DNA of 64,000 nt. Origin: Caulobacter sp. (GTDB lineage: Bacteria > Pseudomonadota > Alphaproteobacteria > Caulobacterales > Caulobacteraceae). Positions 1 through 10,059 of this stretch are shown piece by piece. Under the pieces are notes generated by a model that worked only from the letters and a program-made list of their open reading frames with translations, did not search any database and was not told where the DNA came from. The position numbers were made by a program, and so were the translations under genes. Each line of letters starts with the position of its first letter. Position 1 is the first letter of the stretch. The stretch covers positions 1 through 64,000 of the forward strand of contig JARWZW010000013.1 of assembly GCA_029866155.1 (NCBI GenBank). The letters run 5' to 3'.

Positions 1-904
1 CTGAGTCTCGGTTCAGCCTCATCCTCAGCCCCGGCTCCGTTGCGCGCCATCTTGCCAGCTGGGCCGCTCCATCGGGGCCGCCCGCCCGTACAGCCTCTGC
101 AGCGTCGATCAATTGCTGATCCGCCGCCCTCAACAGTTTCCGGCTGGCGGGCAGGGAGGCGTAACGCTCATCCAGCCGGCCTAGCGCGGTCCGGGCAGAG
201 CCGATCATGATCAGGGCGGTGGGCGCATCCCCCAGCATAAGGGCCCGGCCTGCAGTCGCGACGGCGCGGTCGGCGTCGTCGAGAACCCCGCCTGGCGTGT
301 TGGCGGCGTCTGCGCCGGGGCAGGCCGCCGGATCAAGGGCGCGCACATAATTCGCCAGGCCCCGGATGACCCGGTCCGGCGGCTGTGGGCCATCGAATTC
401 CTCGACCACAAGGCCGGTAATGAACCGCTCCAGGTCGCCGCTTTCCGCGGTCTGGTCGATCTTCAGCCGGGTTTTGAGCCCGGACAGGTCGGGAATCGGG
501 CGGGGATCGTCGCGCAGATCGCCGCGGAGGCGGCTGAGGCGGTAACTGGTGACGTCAGCCGTTCCCCGCGCGCCTGACAGGCCGGGAAAGTGGAAGTCCT
601 TGTTGTCGCGGCCATCCCGATGGCAGGAATCGCAACTCAGGCCGGTCCTGGCCGCGGCTCCGCCCAGTATGAGGGGAGATCTGAAGGCGGCCCGGCCAAT
701 CTCCAGGCTCATGGCGGCGTCCGGGTCGCGCGGCGGGGTCAGGCATTCGCCAGGTCTTCGGGCCATCTGGCGGATTCCGTCGGCGGCGCTGCTTGTCCAG
801 CGCATTTCCCGAAGGGGTAGCGCAGATGACGCAGCGGCGAGCAGGCCGCCGCAGAGCAGCGTGGCCGCGACGGTCAGGACGGTTGGGCGCCGTTCGCGAT
901 CCAT
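1..904 (-). CDS. c-type cytochrome, diheme-peroxidase-like (partial, C-terminus outside window)
   Basis: Reading the minus strand from an ATG at 904 gives an uninterrupted frame of 301 codons to the window edge, so the 3' end is missing. Residues 1-30 form a signal peptide (short basic start, hydrophobic stretch, Ala-rich end), so the protein is probably periplasmic. A heme c attachment motif CDSCH lies at residues 91-95, followed by an RDGRDN-type segment; the position of a CxxCH about 90 residues in, after a G-R-x-x-F element, resembles MauG/cytochrome c peroxidase family proteins. Only one heme site is visible in the part present. The start overlaps the end of the upstream TPR gene by 31 bases, so the two are probably cotranscribed. 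Family assignment is tentative; presence of a coding gene is solid. Confidence 0.72.
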   Translation of the reverse strand, partial: MDRERRPTVLTVAATLLCGGLLAAASSALPLREMRWTSSAADGIRQMARRPGECLTPPRDPDAAMSLEIGRAAFRSPLILGGAAARTGLSCDSCHRDGRDNKDFHFPGLSGARGTADVTSYRLSRLRGDLRDDPRPIPDLSGLKTRLKIDQTAESGDLERFITGLVVEEFDGPQPPDRVIRGLANYVRALDPAACPGADAANTPGGVLDDADRAVATAGRALMLGDAPTALIMIGSARTALGRLDERYASLPASRKLLRAADQQLIDAAEAVRAGGPDGAAQLARWRATEPGLRMRLNRDS

Positions 905-1803
905 CGCCTCAACTCCTCCGCCTCGGGGCAGCCAAAGGCGCAGACCGTATCGAGGCGGGCGAGCAGCCGGCGGGCGCCCGCCAGGTCGCCCTGCAGCACC
1001 TTCAGCTCACCATAATACTCCAGGGCGCCGCGATGATCGGGGGCCATGGCCAGGGCCTGACGATAATATCCTTCGGCGATGAGAGGCTCGCCCATGCGTC
1101 GACGGACATATCCCTTGTAGGTCAGGATGTCGGGGTGGGGGCCAAGGGCCAACTCCGCCTTGCCCAGGGCGGACCACGCATCATCCAGCCGGCCCTGATT
1201 GACCAGGGCCAGCGCGTCCGCATAGGCCTGATCTCCCTGCTCCGGCCGGGGCGGCGTCACAAAGGACTGTGGTATCGGCTGTCCGGAGGCCGCCGGGGGC
1301 GCCAGGGCCGTCTCGATGGCGGCGATGCCGGATTTCAGCAGGGCCGCATCGGGACAGGCGCCGGCGCAGGTCGCCGCGCGGTCCTCAAGCTGTGCAAGCT
1401 CGGCCCGGGCTTTGTCCGACTCGCCTGTTTTGGCCAGGTTGATGGCCAGTTCCCTGCGGGCGGCGATATCCTCGGGCTTGAGCCGGACCGCCCGCTCATA
1501 GGCCCTGCGCGCGCCCTTGGGGTCGCCGCCGCCCGCCTTGGCGAACCCCAGCATGAACCAGCCTTCGAAGGCCTTGGGCGCGGCGTCGGTGACATTGTTG
1601 AAGGCTCGCTGGGCGTCCTTCCATTTGCCGTCGGAGACAGCCGCCATGCCCCGTTGATACTCGGCGGCCGGGTCGTACATGGGACCGGAGGCGCTGGGCG
1701 ATCCGCCACCGCCGCCGCCGCTGGCGGCCATGACGACAGGCGAGAGGACAGTCGAAAGTCCAAGCGCGGCGCAACCGGCGACGACTAGCAGCAAACGGGC
1801 CAT
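874..1803 (-). CDS. Secreted tetratricopeptide-repeat protein
   Basis: 309 residues. The first 26 residues are a classical signal peptide ending in VMAAS, followed by a Gly/Ser-rich linker (about 28-40). Two TPR blocks follow: roughly residues 45-125 (the YQRGMAAVSDGKWKDAQ helix pair and its neighbours) and 185-285 (the ADALALVNQGRLDDAW pair onward). Cysteine pairs at CAGAC and CAFGC recur in the two halves, suggesting an internal duplication with local disulfides or metal binding. TPR proteins act as scaffolds; no enzymatic residues are visible. It is upstream of, and overlaps, the cytochrome gene, so it may help maturation or docking of that protein (inference). The start is supported by an AGGACA-like ribosome site just upstream. 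Confidence 0.85.
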   Translation of the reverse strand: MARLLLVVAGCAALGLSTVLSPVVMAASGGGGGGSPSASGPMYDPAAEYQRGMAAVSDGKWKDAQRAFNNVTDAAPKAFEGWFMLGFAKAGGGDPKGARRAYERAVRLKPEDIAARRELAINLAKTGESDKARAELAQLEDRAATCAGACPDAALLKSGIAAIETALAPPAASGQPIPQSFVTPPRPEQGDQAYADALALVNQGRLDDAWSALGKAELALGPHPDILTYKGYVRRRMGEPLIAEGYYRQALAMAPDHRGALEYYGELKVLQGDLAGARRLLARLDTVCAFGCPEAEELRRWIANGAQPS

Positions 1804-1973
1804 GGCTTTTGTCCTGTGTCAGGATCCATCTGGCGATCACTGTTGCACAATCGGGAAAAGTCGCCAGTCATTCTTGATCCCCCGTGCAATCGACCGGCCG
1901 CCGTCCGGGGGGTGAAATACCGGGCAGGGCGCCCTATCTTGAGGGCCTGCCAGCCAACTGCCGGAGCGCCGCC

Positions 1974-2627
1974 ATGTTCTTCAAGAAATCCCTCGAGCTT
2001 CCCACCGACCAGACCGCCCTGCCGGGACGGGCTGCCCCGATGCTGGAGGCTGGCGAGCGTCACTTCGTCAATGGCCGGCCGCTGCACGGTCCCTGGCCGG
2101 AGGGCCTGCAGAGCGCGGTCTTCGCCATGGGCTGTTTCTGGGGTGTGGAGCGGATCTTCTGGAAGATCGAAGGGGTCTGGACCACGGCGGTCGGCTATGT
2201 GGCCGGCATCACGCCCAATCCCACCTATGAAGAGGTTTGTTCCGGCCGCACAGGCCATACCGAGGCGGTGCTGGTGGTGTTCGACCCGGCGGTGGTCACC
2301 TACGAGGGGTTGCTGCGGGCCTTCTGGGAAAACCATGACCCGACCCAAGGCATGCGCCAGGGCGGTGATATCGGCACCCAGTACCGTTCCGGCGTCTATC
2401 CCCTGAACGCCAGCCAGGCGGCGGCGGCCGAGGGGTCCCGCCTCGCCTATGCAGAAGCCCTGAAGGGCCGGGGCTATGGCGCCATCACCACCGAGATCGT
2501 CGAGCCGGGTCCCTTCTTCTACGCCGAGGACTATCATCAGCAGTACCTGGCCAAGAACCCGGGCGGCTATTGCGGCATCGGCGGCACCGGGGTGACCTGT
2601 CCCATCGGGATCGGCGTTCTGTCCTGA
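1974..2627 (+). CDS. msrA: Peptide-methionine (S)-S-oxide reductase
   Basis: 217 residues from the ATG at 1974, which has a GGAG 7 bases upstream; a longer open frame upstream has no homology-like sequence. MsrA reduces methionine-S-sulfoxide in proteins using thioredoxin as electron donor. The signature GCFWG is at residues 53-57 with the catalytic Cys54, and downstream elements typical of the family are present (YxGG-like region replaced by [16 protein letters not shown], the GHTEAV segment, the HDPTQ segment, and DIGTQYRS). A C-terminal GYCG and a further Cys near residue 209 can act as resolving cysteines. It stands alone between a divergent TPR gene and gap. Confidence 0.95.
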   Translation: MFFKKSLELPTDQTALPGRAAPMLEAGERHFVNGRPLHGPWPEGLQSAVFAMGCFWGVERIFWKIEGVWTTAVGYVAGITPNPTYEEVCSGRTGHTEAVLVVFDPAVVTYEGLLRAFWENHDPTQGMRQGGDIGTQYRSGVYPLNASQAAAAEGSRLAYAEALKGRGYGAITTEIVEPGPFFYAEDYHQQYLAKNPGGYCGIGGTGVTCPIGIGVLS

Positions 2628-2778
2628 GGACGGGGTCGATTCGGGGCGGCGGCGGCTCCTTGTCGGCCGGAAAAGTCACATCCGGTAACGGGGCTTGACC
2701 CAGCCAAGGGTTGACTTCCGCGCTCATCACATGAAAACCCCGGCCAATCACAAAATCGTTGGCGGGAGCCCTCCACCC

Positions 2779-3786
2779 ATGACCCTTCGCGTCGCCATCA
2801 ATGGCTTTGGCCGTATCGGCCGCCTTGTCCTGCGCTCCATAGCCGAGCATGGCCGCACCGATATCGAGGTTGTCGCCATCAACGACCTGGGCCCGGTGGA
2901 AACCAACGCCCACCTGCTGCGTTATGACAGTGTTCATGGCCGGTTCCCCGGAACCGTCACGACCGGCGAAGACTGGATCGATGTCGGGATGGGCAAGATC
3001 AAAGTAACGGCCGAACGCGACCCCGCAAACCTGCCGCACAAGGCGCTGGGCGTCGACATCGCCTTTGAATGCACGGGAATCTTCACCTCCAAGGACAAGG
3101 CCAGAGCCCACCTGACCGCCGGCGCCCGTCGCGTGCTGGTCAGCGCCCCGGCCGACAACGCCGACAAGACCATCGTCTACAAGGTCAATGACGACAGCCT
3201 GACCGCCGACGACATCGTGGTGTCCAATGGCAGCTGCACTACCAACGCCCTGGCCCCGGTGGCAAAGGTGCTGCACGACCTGTTCGGCATCGAGCGTGGC
3301 TATATGACCACGATCCACAGCTACACCGGCGACCAGCCGACCCTCGACACCATGCACAAGGATCTCTACCGCGCCCGCGCGGCGGGCCTGAGCATGATCC
3401 CGACCTCGACCGGCGCGGCCAAGGCGCTTGGCCTTGTCCTGCCGGCCCTGAAGGGCAAGCTGGACGGCTCCTCGATCCGCGTCCCCACCCCCAATGTCTC
3501 GGTCGTCGACCTGAAGGTTGTGGCCGGCCGCGAAGTGACCGCCGAAGAGATCAACGCCGCCCTGCAGGCCGCAGCCGACGGCCCGATGAAGGGCGTCCTG
3601 GCCACCACCACCGACCCGCTGGTCTCTACCGACCTGAACCATATCGCCGCCAGTTCGACGGCCGCCCTGCCGCAGACCCAGGTGGTCGATGGCAAGCTGG
3701 CCCGGGTCCTGACCTGGTACGATAACGAATGGGGCTTCGCGACCCGGATGAGCGACACCGCAATGGTGATGGCGAAGTTCCTTTAG
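2779..3786 (+). CDS. gap: Glyceraldehyde-3-phosphate dehydrogenase, type I
   Basis: 335 residues starting at ATG 2779 with GGGAG ten bases upstream; the N-terminus MTLRVAINGFGRIGR is the standard NAD-binding Rossmann start, so longer upstream frames are not used. It oxidises glyceraldehyde-3-phosphate to 1,3-bisphosphoglycerate. The active-site segment SNGSCTTNALAPV places the nucleophilic cysteine at residue 153; the C-terminal WYDNEWG motif is also intact. The next genes are pgk and fba in the same direction, forming a glycolysis/gluconeogenesis cluster, but 165 bases with a strong hairpin separate gap from pgk, so gap may have its own transcript end. Confidence 0.98.
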   Translation: MTLRVAINGFGRIGRLVLRSIAEHGRTDIEVVAINDLGPVETNAHLLRYDSVHGRFPGTVTTGEDWIDVGMGKIKVTAERDPANLPHKALGVDIAFECTGIFTSKDKARAHLTAGARRVLVSAPADNADKTIVYKVNDDSLTADDIVVSNGSCTTNALAPVAKVLHDLFGIERGYMTTIHSYTGDQPTLDTMHKDLYRARAAGLSMIPTSTGAAKALGLVLPALKGKLDGSSIRVPTPNVSVVDLKVVAGREVTAEEINAALQAAADGPMKGVLATTTDPLVSTDLNHIAASSTAALPQTQVVDGKLARVLTWYDNEWGFATRMSDTAMVMAKFL

Positions 3787-3807
3787 GGCTCTGCAATCTG
3801 CCGTCTT

Positions 3808-3838
3808 CCCGGACAGGGCGCGACGCGCCCTGTCCGGG
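3808..3838. repeat. Perfect 15-bp-arm palindrome downstream of gap
   Basis: Bases 3808-3822 (CCCGGACAGGGCGCG) are exactly reverse-complementary to 3824-3838, with one base between. A second, looser inverted match to the same sequence lies near 3888-3902 (GGGTCCCGGACAG), followed by a GGGATGACG-type end. There is no T-tract, so it is not a canonical intrinsic terminator; it resembles short REP-like intergenic elements and may stabilise the gap mRNA 3' end. Confidence 0.75.
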
Positions 3839-3951
3839 GGTCCAGAACCGCGTGATCTCTCTTTTGCCTTCCGCCGGCCAGGCGGCCCTGGGTCCCGGAC
3901 AGCCCCCTTGAGGGCTTCGGGGATGACGGGGAGGTTAGAACGGACAGACCC

Positions 3952-5142
3952 ATGACCTTCCGCAATCTCGAAACCGCTGATCTCGCTGGCAGGCGCGCCC
4001 TGGTCCGGGTGGACTTCAATGTCCCCATGGAAGACGGCCGGATCACCGATGACACCCGGCTGGTCTCGGCCCTGCCGACTATCCGGTTCCTCAGCCTGGC
4101 GGGCGCCAGGGTGGTGTTGCTGGCCCATTTCGACCGGCCCAAGGGCCGCCGGACGCCGGAGATGAGCCTGAAGCCCGTGGTGGAGCCCCTGGCCGCCCTG
4201 CTGGGCGCGCCGGTGGCCTTTGCGGACGACTGTATCGGGCCTGACGCGGCCGCCGTGATCGAGGCCTTGCCGGCCGGCGGGGTCTGCCTGCTGGAGAACC
4301 TTCGCTTCCATGCCGGCGAAGAGGACAACGAGGCGGCCTTCGTCGAGGCCCTTGCGGCCAACGGCGACCTGTTCGTCAATGACGCCTTCAGCGCCGCCCA
4401 CCGCGCCCATGCCTCGACCGAGGGCCTGGCGAAGCGGCTTCCGGCCTATCCTGGTCTGGCCATGCGCCGGGAGCTGGACGCCCTGGACGCCGCCCTGGGC
4501 AATCCCAAGCGGCCGGTCCTGGGCATCGTCGGCGGCTCCAAGGTTTCCACCAAGCTGGACCTGCTGAACAACCTGGTCGCCAAACTGGACCGCCTGGCCA
4601 TCGGCGGCGGCATGGCCAACACCTTCCTGGCCGCCCAGGGGATCGATGTCGGCGCCTCGCTCTGCGAGCATGACCTCGGCGAGACCGCCCGGGAGATCAT
4701 GGCTTCGGCCAAGACGGCAGGCTGCGAACTGCTGCTGCCGGTCGATGTGGTCACCGCAGAGGAGTTCAAGGCCGGGGCGCCCCACAGGATCCAGGGCCTG
4801 GACGCCATCGGGCCGGCTGACCGTATCCTGGACGCGGGACCCGAGACCAGCCGGCGCCTGCTGGCCGCCATGGACGCCTCGGCCACCCTGATATGGAATG
4901 GCCCGCTGGGCGTGTTCGAGCTGTCGCCGTTTGACGCCGCCACGGTGGCCGCCGCCACCCATGCGGCCGCCCTCGCCAAGGCTGGCAAGATCGTCGCCGT
5001 CGCTGGCGGCGGCGACACGGTCGCCGCCCTGAACCATGCGGGGGTCGTCGACGACATGACCTTCGTCTCGACGGCCGGGGGCGCTTTCCTTGAATGGATG
5101 GAGGGCAAGACCCTTCCCGGCGTCGCCGCTCTCGAAGTATAG
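3952..5142 (+). CDS. pgk: Phosphoglycerate kinase
   Basis: 396 residues, full length for the family. It transfers the acyl phosphate of 1,3-bisphosphoglycerate to ADP. Visible hallmarks are the N-terminal [18 protein letters not shown] substrate-binding signature, the [12 protein letters not shown] segment (family usually H-x-GRPKG; the Gly is Asp-Phe-Asp shifted here, HFDRPKG, as in many alphaproteobacteria), the nucleotide-site [21 protein letters not shown], and the C-terminal GGGDT followed by [10 protein letters not shown]. It lies between gap and fba and ends 37 bases before the fba start, so the last two are likely cotranscribed. Confidence 0.97.
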   Translation: MTFRNLETADLAGRRALVRVDFNVPMEDGRITDDTRLVSALPTIRFLSLAGARVVLLAHFDRPKGRRTPEMSLKPVVEPLAALLGAPVAFADDCIGPDAAAVIEALPAGGVCLLENLRFHAGEEDNEAAFVEALAANGDLFVNDAFSAAHRAHASTEGLAKRLPAYPGLAMRRELDALDAALGNPKRPVLGIVGGSKVSTKLDLLNNLVAKLDRLAIGGGMANTFLAAQGIDVGASLCEHDLGETAREIMASAKTAGCELLLPVDVVTAEEFKAGAPHRIQGLDAIGPADRILDAGPETSRRLLAAMDASATLIWNGPLGVFELSPFDAATVAAATHAAALAKAGKIVAVAGGGDTVAALNHAGVVDDMTFVSTAGGAFLEWMEGKTLPGVAALEV

Positions 5143-5179
5143 AACAGCGTTCAATCAGGACCAGAAGGAAGACGACCCC

Positions 5180-6244
5180 GTGGCCCGCATTACCCTCCGC
5201 CAGCTCCTCGACCATGCCGCCGAGTTCGACTACGGCCTGCCCGCCTTCAACATCAACAATATGGAGCAGGGTCTGGCCATCATGGAGGCGGCCGAGGCGG
5301 TCAATGCCCCGGTGATCATCCAGGCGTCCCGCGGGGCCCGGTCCTATGCCAATGACGTGGTCCTGGCCCGCCTGATCGACGCCCTGGTCGAACTGCATCC
5401 CAACATCCCGGTCTGCATGCACCAGGACCATGGCAACGGCCCGGCCACCTGCGCCACCGCCATCCAGTACGGCTTCACCAGCGTGATGATGGACGGTTCG
5501 CTCAAGGAAGACGGCAAGACCCCTGCCGATTACGACTACAATGTCGATGTCACCCGCCGGGTGGTCCAGATGGCCCATGCCTGCGGCGTGTCCGTCGAGG
5601 GAGAGCTTGGGGTTCTGGGCAGCCTGGAGACCGGCATGGGCGAGGCCGAGGATGGCCATGGCTTCGAAGGCAAGCTGGACCATTCCGCCCTGCTGACCGA
5701 TCCCGACCAGGCCGTGGACTTTGTCCGCGAGACCCAGGTGGACGCCCTGGCCATCGCCATGGGCACCAGCCATGGCGCCTACAAGTTCAGCCGTCAGCCC
5801 GATGGCGACGTCCTGGCCATGAATGTCATCGAGGAAATCCACCGCCGACTGCCCAACACTCACCTCGTGATGCACGGGTCCTCGTCCGTTCCTCAGGATC
5901 TTCAGGACATCATCAACGCCCATGGCGGCCAGATGCCCCAGACCTGGGGCGTGCCGGTCGAGGAGATCCAGCGCGGCATCAAGCACGGCGTGCGCAAGAT
6001 CAACATCGACACCGACAACCGCATGGCCATCACGGGCGCCATCCGCAAGGTGTTCATGGAAAAGCCGGGCGAGTTCGACCCCCGCGCCTATCTCAAGCCC
6101 GCCAAGGAAGCCATGCGCAAGGTCTGCGAACAGCGGTTCCTGGAGTTCGGGGCCGAGGGCATGGCCAGCAAGATCACGCCCCTGTCCACTGCCCAGATGT
6201 CCAAGCGCTATGCCGGTGGTCACCTCGACGCCCGGATCGGCTAG
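5180..6244 (+). CDS. fba: Fructose-bisphosphate aldolase, class II (zinc-dependent)
   Basis: 354 residues from a GTG at 5180. An AAGGAA ribosome site sits nine bases upstream of that GTG; an open frame extends back into pgk but lacks family sequence. Class II aldolase cleaves fructose-1,6-bisphosphate (and in the Calvin subtype also sedoheptulose-1,7-bisphosphate). The zinc-binding HQDHGN starts at residue 81, with [12 protein letters not shown], a GTSHGAYKF zinc/substrate segment, HGSSSVP and the phosphate-binding INIDTDNR all present. Length and motif spelling match the CBB-type subfamily common in alphaproteobacteria. No RuBisCO gene is in view, so a Calvin role cannot be claimed. Confidence 0.96.
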   Translation: MARITLRQLLDHAAEFDYGLPAFNINNMEQGLAIMEAAEAVNAPVIIQASRGARSYANDVVLARLIDALVELHPNIPVCMHQDHGNGPATCATAIQYGFTSVMMDGSLKEDGKTPADYDYNVDVTRRVVQMAHACGVSVEGELGVLGSLETGMGEAEDGHGFEGKLDHSALLTDPDQAVDFVRETQVDALAIAMGTSHGAYKFSRQPDGDVLAMNVIEEIHRRLPNTHLVMHGSSSVPQDLQDIINAHGGQMPQTWGVPVEEIQRGIKHGVRKINIDTDNRMAITGAIRKVFMEKPGEFDPRAYLKPAKEAMRKVCEQRFLEFGAEGMASKITPLSTAQMSKRYAGGHLDARIG

Positions 6245-6452
6245 ATCACTTCCCGGCTGGACGGTCAGACGGGGCCGCCAAAGCGCCGAAATTGAGATTG
6301 CAACAGTCATGGCTCTTGGGCACTCTGCCCCAGGCTAACTCCAACATGGGTTGGCCTGGGCTTGGGCGCCCGGGACGGATCTTCGTCGGGCCAGGGCGGC
6401 CTGGTCCCGGATGGTCTTTCCCGCGCCGCCAAAAATCGGCGGGGAGGCCGAC

Positions 6453-8294
6453 ATGAAGAATTTTGATCTGATCGACAGCAGCTTTGTCCTGGGCATGGAC
6501 GAGGCCAGATTCAGCAGCTTCACCGCAGCTAGCAGCCGCCAGGCCGGCGGCGTCGACCAGCTGGACAGCGTTTCGCCGGCCTATGCCGTGGTGAATGCCT
6601 TGGTGGAATCGCTGCTGTCCTCAGGCGCAGCCAGGCCGCAATCTGCGGGGATCGAGCCCCAGGCCAGGCCAGAGGATGACGCCCGCTGGGCGCCGGAACG
6701 CCTGGAGGCCAGTGGAGAGGCCGGCTTCGAAGTGCTGACCGCGACCCGCTCAGTAGTCAGCACCACGGCCGTCGGCAAGTCCGGCAACTTTACCAACAAG
6801 GACATCAATGGCCTTTTGTCTGGCATCGCCTGGGACGCAACCGAGCTGACCTTCAGCTTCCCCACGGCCGGTTCCAACTATGGTGCAGGCTATGGCGACC
6901 AGAACGCTGTTTCCGGGTTTCAGGTTCTGTCTGCCGAACAGCAGGATGTGTTTCGCTACGCCCTGGACCTGATCAGCCAGTATACCGGCCTGACCTTCAC
7001 CGAGATCACCGAGACCGACACCGAACACGCCACGCTGCGGTTCGCCGGGTCCACCGCCCCCAGCACTTCCTACGCCTATTACCCCTCAACCAATGACCTG
7101 GGCGGCGACATCTGGCTGGGCAATATTCGCGACACCGTGCCGACCAAGGCGGGCTACGCCTTCGACACCATCCTGCACGAAATCGGCCATGCCATGGGCC
7201 TGAAACATGGCCACACCAATGACGGTGTCCATGGAAAACTGCCGGCCGAGCATGACAGCACCGAATGGTCCCTGATGAGCTACCATTCCTATGTCGGAGC
7301 CGACGAATTCTACCGTAACCGCGACGGCAGCGGCAACCAGAGTTACATGATCAACGATATTGCGGCCTTGCAGTATATCTACGGCGCCAACTTCAACGCC
7401 AATGGCGGTGCGACCGTCTATAGCTGGAGCGCGACGACGGGCGAGATGTTCATCAACGGGGTCGGGCAGGGCGCCGCCACAACCAACACCATTTATCAGG
7501 CGATCTGGGACGGGAATGGCAAGGACACCTATGACCTGTCCAACTACAGTTCCGACCTGACCATCGATCTGCGGCCCGGGGAATGGTCGACCTTCATGGA
7601 GGCTCAGCTGCCCTATCTGAACGGGTCCGACCCGTCGATCCGGTCGCCGGGCAACATCTCCAACGCCCATCTCTATGACAATGACCCGCGTTCCTACATC
7701 GAGAACGCCATCGGCGGCCGGGGGAATGACAACATCACCGGCAATGATACCGCCAATAGCCTGATCGGCGGCAAGGGTGGCGACGATCTGGCGGGCCTTG
7801 GCGGCAAGGACAGACTCAATGGCGGCAAGGGTTCCGACGTCCTGGCAGGCGGCGCCGGGGCGGATCAACTGACCGGCGCCGCCGGCGCGGACCGCTTTGC
7901 CTATGAGCTTGTTTCCGACAGCAGCGCCGGCGCCGGCCGTGATGTCATTCTCGACTTCAGCCAGGCGCAGGGAGACCGGATCGATCTGCGGGATCTAGAC
8001 GCTAACTCGATCCTGGCCGGCCAGCAGGTCTTCAGTTTTGGGGCTGGCGGCTTTACCGGCCTGGCCGGTCAGTTGATCCAGTACAACGACGGTTCTGGTC
8101 ACACGATCCTGGCCGGCGATGTGAATGGTGATTCCGTCGCCGATTTCGAGATCCAGCTCAATGGAGCGCCGGTGCTGGTCAGCGGCGACCTGCTTCTGGG
8201 CGCCGCAGCGTCTGCGCCACCGGTGGGCCTGTCTCTGACAGGCTCGCCCTCCGCCTTCGCTCCCGACCACCGGGCCGGCGACTACCACTTCTGA
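6453..8294 (+). CDS. Serralysin-family (M10B) RTX metalloprotease
   Basis: 613 residues from ATG 6453, which follows a GGGGAGG ribosome site; no signal peptide. The zinc site HEIGHAMGLKHGH begins at residue 242 (third-ligand His included), and the Met-turn SLMSYHSYVG follows about 30 residues later, both diagnostic of serralysins. Residues about 420-480 hold glycine/aspartate-rich calcium-binding RTX nonapeptides (GGRGNDNITG, GGKGGDDLAG, GGKGSDVLAG and similar), then a peptidase M10 C-terminal domain. Such proteins are exported unfolded by a type I (ABC-MFP-TolC) system using a C-terminal signal and fold on extracellular calcium. No type I exporter gene is in the window, so export must be served from elsewhere. 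The gene is convergent with the next transporter gene (16-base gap). Confidence 0.93.
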   Translation: MKNFDLIDSSFVLGMDEARFSSFTAASSRQAGGVDQLDSVSPAYAVVNALVESLLSSGAARPQSAGIEPQARPEDDARWAPERLEASGEAGFEVLTATRSVVSTTAVGKSGNFTNKDINGLLSGIAWDATELTFSFPTAGSNYGAGYGDQNAVSGFQVLSAEQQDVFRYALDLISQYTGLTFTEITETDTEHATLRFAGSTAPSTSYAYYPSTNDLGGDIWLGNIRDTVPTKAGYAFDTILHEIGHAMGLKHGHTNDGVHGKLPAEHDSTEWSLMSYHSYVGADEFYRNRDGSGNQSYMINDIAALQYIYGANFNANGGATVYSWSATTGEMFINGVGQGAATTNTIYQAIWDGNGKDTYDLSNYSSDLTIDLRPGEWSTFMEAQLPYLNGSDPSIRSPGNISNAHLYDNDPRSYIENAIGGRGNDNITGNDTANSLIGGKGGDDLAGLGGKDRLNGGKGSDVLAGGAGADQLTGAAGADRFAYELVSDSSAGAGRDVILDFSQAQGDRIDLRDLDANSILAGQQVFSFGAGGFTGLAGQLIQYNDGSGHTILAGDVNGDSVADFEIQLNGAPVLVSGDLLLGAAASAPPVGLSLTGSPSAFAPDHRAGDYHF

Positions 8295-8310
8295 CCAGGA
8301 GTCGAAGGGC

Positions 8311-9969
8311 TCAGGCCTCAATGTCTGCGCCCTTCATTTCCCGGACGAACAGCCAGCCGATCACCGCCGTGGCGGCAGCCACCACGACCGGGTACCAGAG
8401 GCCGTAATAGATATTGCCTGTGGCGGCGACCATGGCGAAGGCCGTGGTCGGCAGGAACCCCCCGAACCAGCCATTGCCGACATGATAGGGCAGGCTCATC
8501 GAGGTGTAGCGGATGTTGGCCGGGAACATCTCGACCAGGGCGGCGGCGATTGGGCCATAGACCATGGTCACAAGCAGAACCAGGGCCAGCAGTATGGCGA
8601 CCACCATGGGTCGGTCGACCTTGGCCGGGTCGGCCTTTTCCGGATAACCGGCCTCATGCAGAGCGCCGGCCAGGGTCTTTCGCCAGACCGTCTGGGTTTC
8701 CAGGAAGGCCTGCCTCGGTAGTTCGCTCCCCTCGAAGCTGGGCACCCTGACCCCGCCCACCTCCACCACCGCCAGGGAGCCGGCCGGAGCGGAACGGGTC
8801 TGGTAGGTGACGCCGGCAATGGCCAGGGCGCTCTTGGCGATGTCGCAGCTGGCGGTGAAGGTGGTCCGGCCAACCGGATCAAACTGGAAGGCGCAGGATT
8901 TCGGGTCGGCGATGACCGTCACCGGGGCCCGGGCGGTGGCGGCGGCCAGATCAGGATTGGCGGCGACCGTGAGGGCCTGGAACAGCGGAAAGATCGAAAC
9001 CGCGGCTATGGCGCAGCCGGTCAGGATCACCGGCTTGCGGCCGATCCGGTCGGACAGCCAGCCAAACAGGATGAAGAATGGCGTGCCGATCAGCAGGGCC
9101 GCCGCCACCAGCATATTGGTCAGGGGCCCGTCGACCTTGAGGGTCTTTTCCAGGAAGAACAGGGCGTAGAACTGGCCTGTATACCAGACCACGGCCTGAC
9201 CGGCCGTCAGGCCCACCAGCGCCAGGAAGACCAGCTTGAGGTTCCCGGCCTTGCCAAAGGACTCCTTGAGGGGACTTTTCGAGGCGCGTCCTTCATCGAC
9301 CATCTTCTGAAAGACCGGGCTTTCGTTCAGGCGTAACCGTATCCAGAGCGAAACCCCCAGAAGCAGGGCCGAGGCGAGGAACGGGATGCGCCATCCCCAG
9401 TCGCCGAAGGCTTCCTCGCCCAGATGGCTTCGAACCCCCAGAATGACGATCAGGGACAGAAACAGGCCGAGGGTCGCGGTGGTCTGGATGAAGCTGGTAT
9501 AGAGCCCCCGGCGACCCGGCGGCGCATGTTCAGCGACATAGGTGGCGGCCCCGCCATACTCGCCGCCCAGGGCCATGCCCTGGATCAGTCGCATAACGAT
9601 CAGCAGCACTGGCGCCGCAATCCCGATGTTGGCGTAGGAGGGCAGGAGCCCGACCACAAAGGTTGAAAGCCCCATCAGCAGCATCGTGATCAGGAATGTG
9701 TTCTTGCGCCCCCAGAGATCACCCAGCCGGCCGAACACCACCGCGCCAAGGGGCCGAACGGCAAAACCCGCGGCAAAGGCCAGCAGGGCCAGGATGTAGC
9801 CCGTGGTTTCGTTGACGCCGCTGAAGAAGTGCTTGGTGATGAACCCGGCGAGAGAGCCGTAGAGATAGAAATCATACCATTCGAAAATCGTCCCCGCCGA
9901 GGCGCCGCCGACGACCATCACATGGTTGCTGCGTCTGCCGTCCTGGACGTCCGGGGTGCTCTGGGCCAT
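8311..9969 (-). CDS. MFS transporter, metabolite:H+ symporter type, with large extramembrane insert
   Basis: 552 residues from ATG 9969 (GGAG a few bases upstream); about twelve hydrophobic segments. The N-terminal GGASAGTIFEWYDFYLYGSLAGF and the G-R-L-G-D-x-x-G-R-K and GGEYGGAATYVAEHAP motifs place it in the MHS branch (ProP, KgtP, ShiA relatives). Between transmembrane segments in the second half, roughly residues 337-455, there is a hydrophilic insert of about 120 residues with two cysteines that most MHS members lack. Substrate cannot be predicted; related proteins carry dicarboxylates, betaine or aromatic acids. It is a single gene convergent with the protease gene. Confidence 0.88.
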   Translation of the reverse strand: MAQSTPDVQDGRRSNHVMVVGGASAGTIFEWYDFYLYGSLAGFITKHFFSGVNETTGYILALLAFAAGFAVRPLGAVVFGRLGDLWGRKNTFLITMLLMGLSTFVVGLLPSYANIGIAAPVLLIVMRLIQGMALGGEYGGAATYVAEHAPPGRRGLYTSFIQTTATLGLFLSLIVILGVRSHLGEEAFGDWGWRIPFLASALLLGVSLWIRLRLNESPVFQKMVDEGRASKSPLKESFGKAGNLKLVFLALVGLTAGQAVVWYTGQFYALFFLEKTLKVDGPLTNMLVAAALLIGTPFFILFGWLSDRIGRKPVILTGCAIAAVSIFPLFQALTVAANPDLAAATARAPVTVIADPKSCAFQFDPVGRTTFTASCDIAKSALAIAGVTYQTRSAPAGSLAVVEVGGVRVPSFEGSELPRQAFLETQTVWRKTLAGALHEAGYPEKADPAKVDRPMVVAILLALVLLVTMVYGPIAAALVEMFPANIRYTSMSLPYHVGNGWFGGFLPTTAFAMVAATGNIYYGLWYPVVVAAATAVIGWLFVREMKGADIEA

Positions 9970-10059
9970 TGGAAACTCCGATCCTCTGGCCAGAATAGTC
10001 GGATTGGCCTTGTCAGCCAGCACCGGTTTTCGCAGTCGGACCCATGACCGGTTGCCGCC

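Noticed and set aside
2485-5154. Very long open frame antisense to gap and pgk (about 889 codons).
   Set aside because: High-GC codon bias leaves the antisense frame free of stops; translation lacks any family motif and gap/pgk/fba are certain on the other strand.
6245-6452. Extra N-terminal 34 codons for the serralysin gene starting at 6351.
   Set aside because: The ribosome site GGGGAGG lies before ATG 6453 and serralysin homologues start close to it; the upstream part is Arg/Ala/Trp-rich and unconserved.
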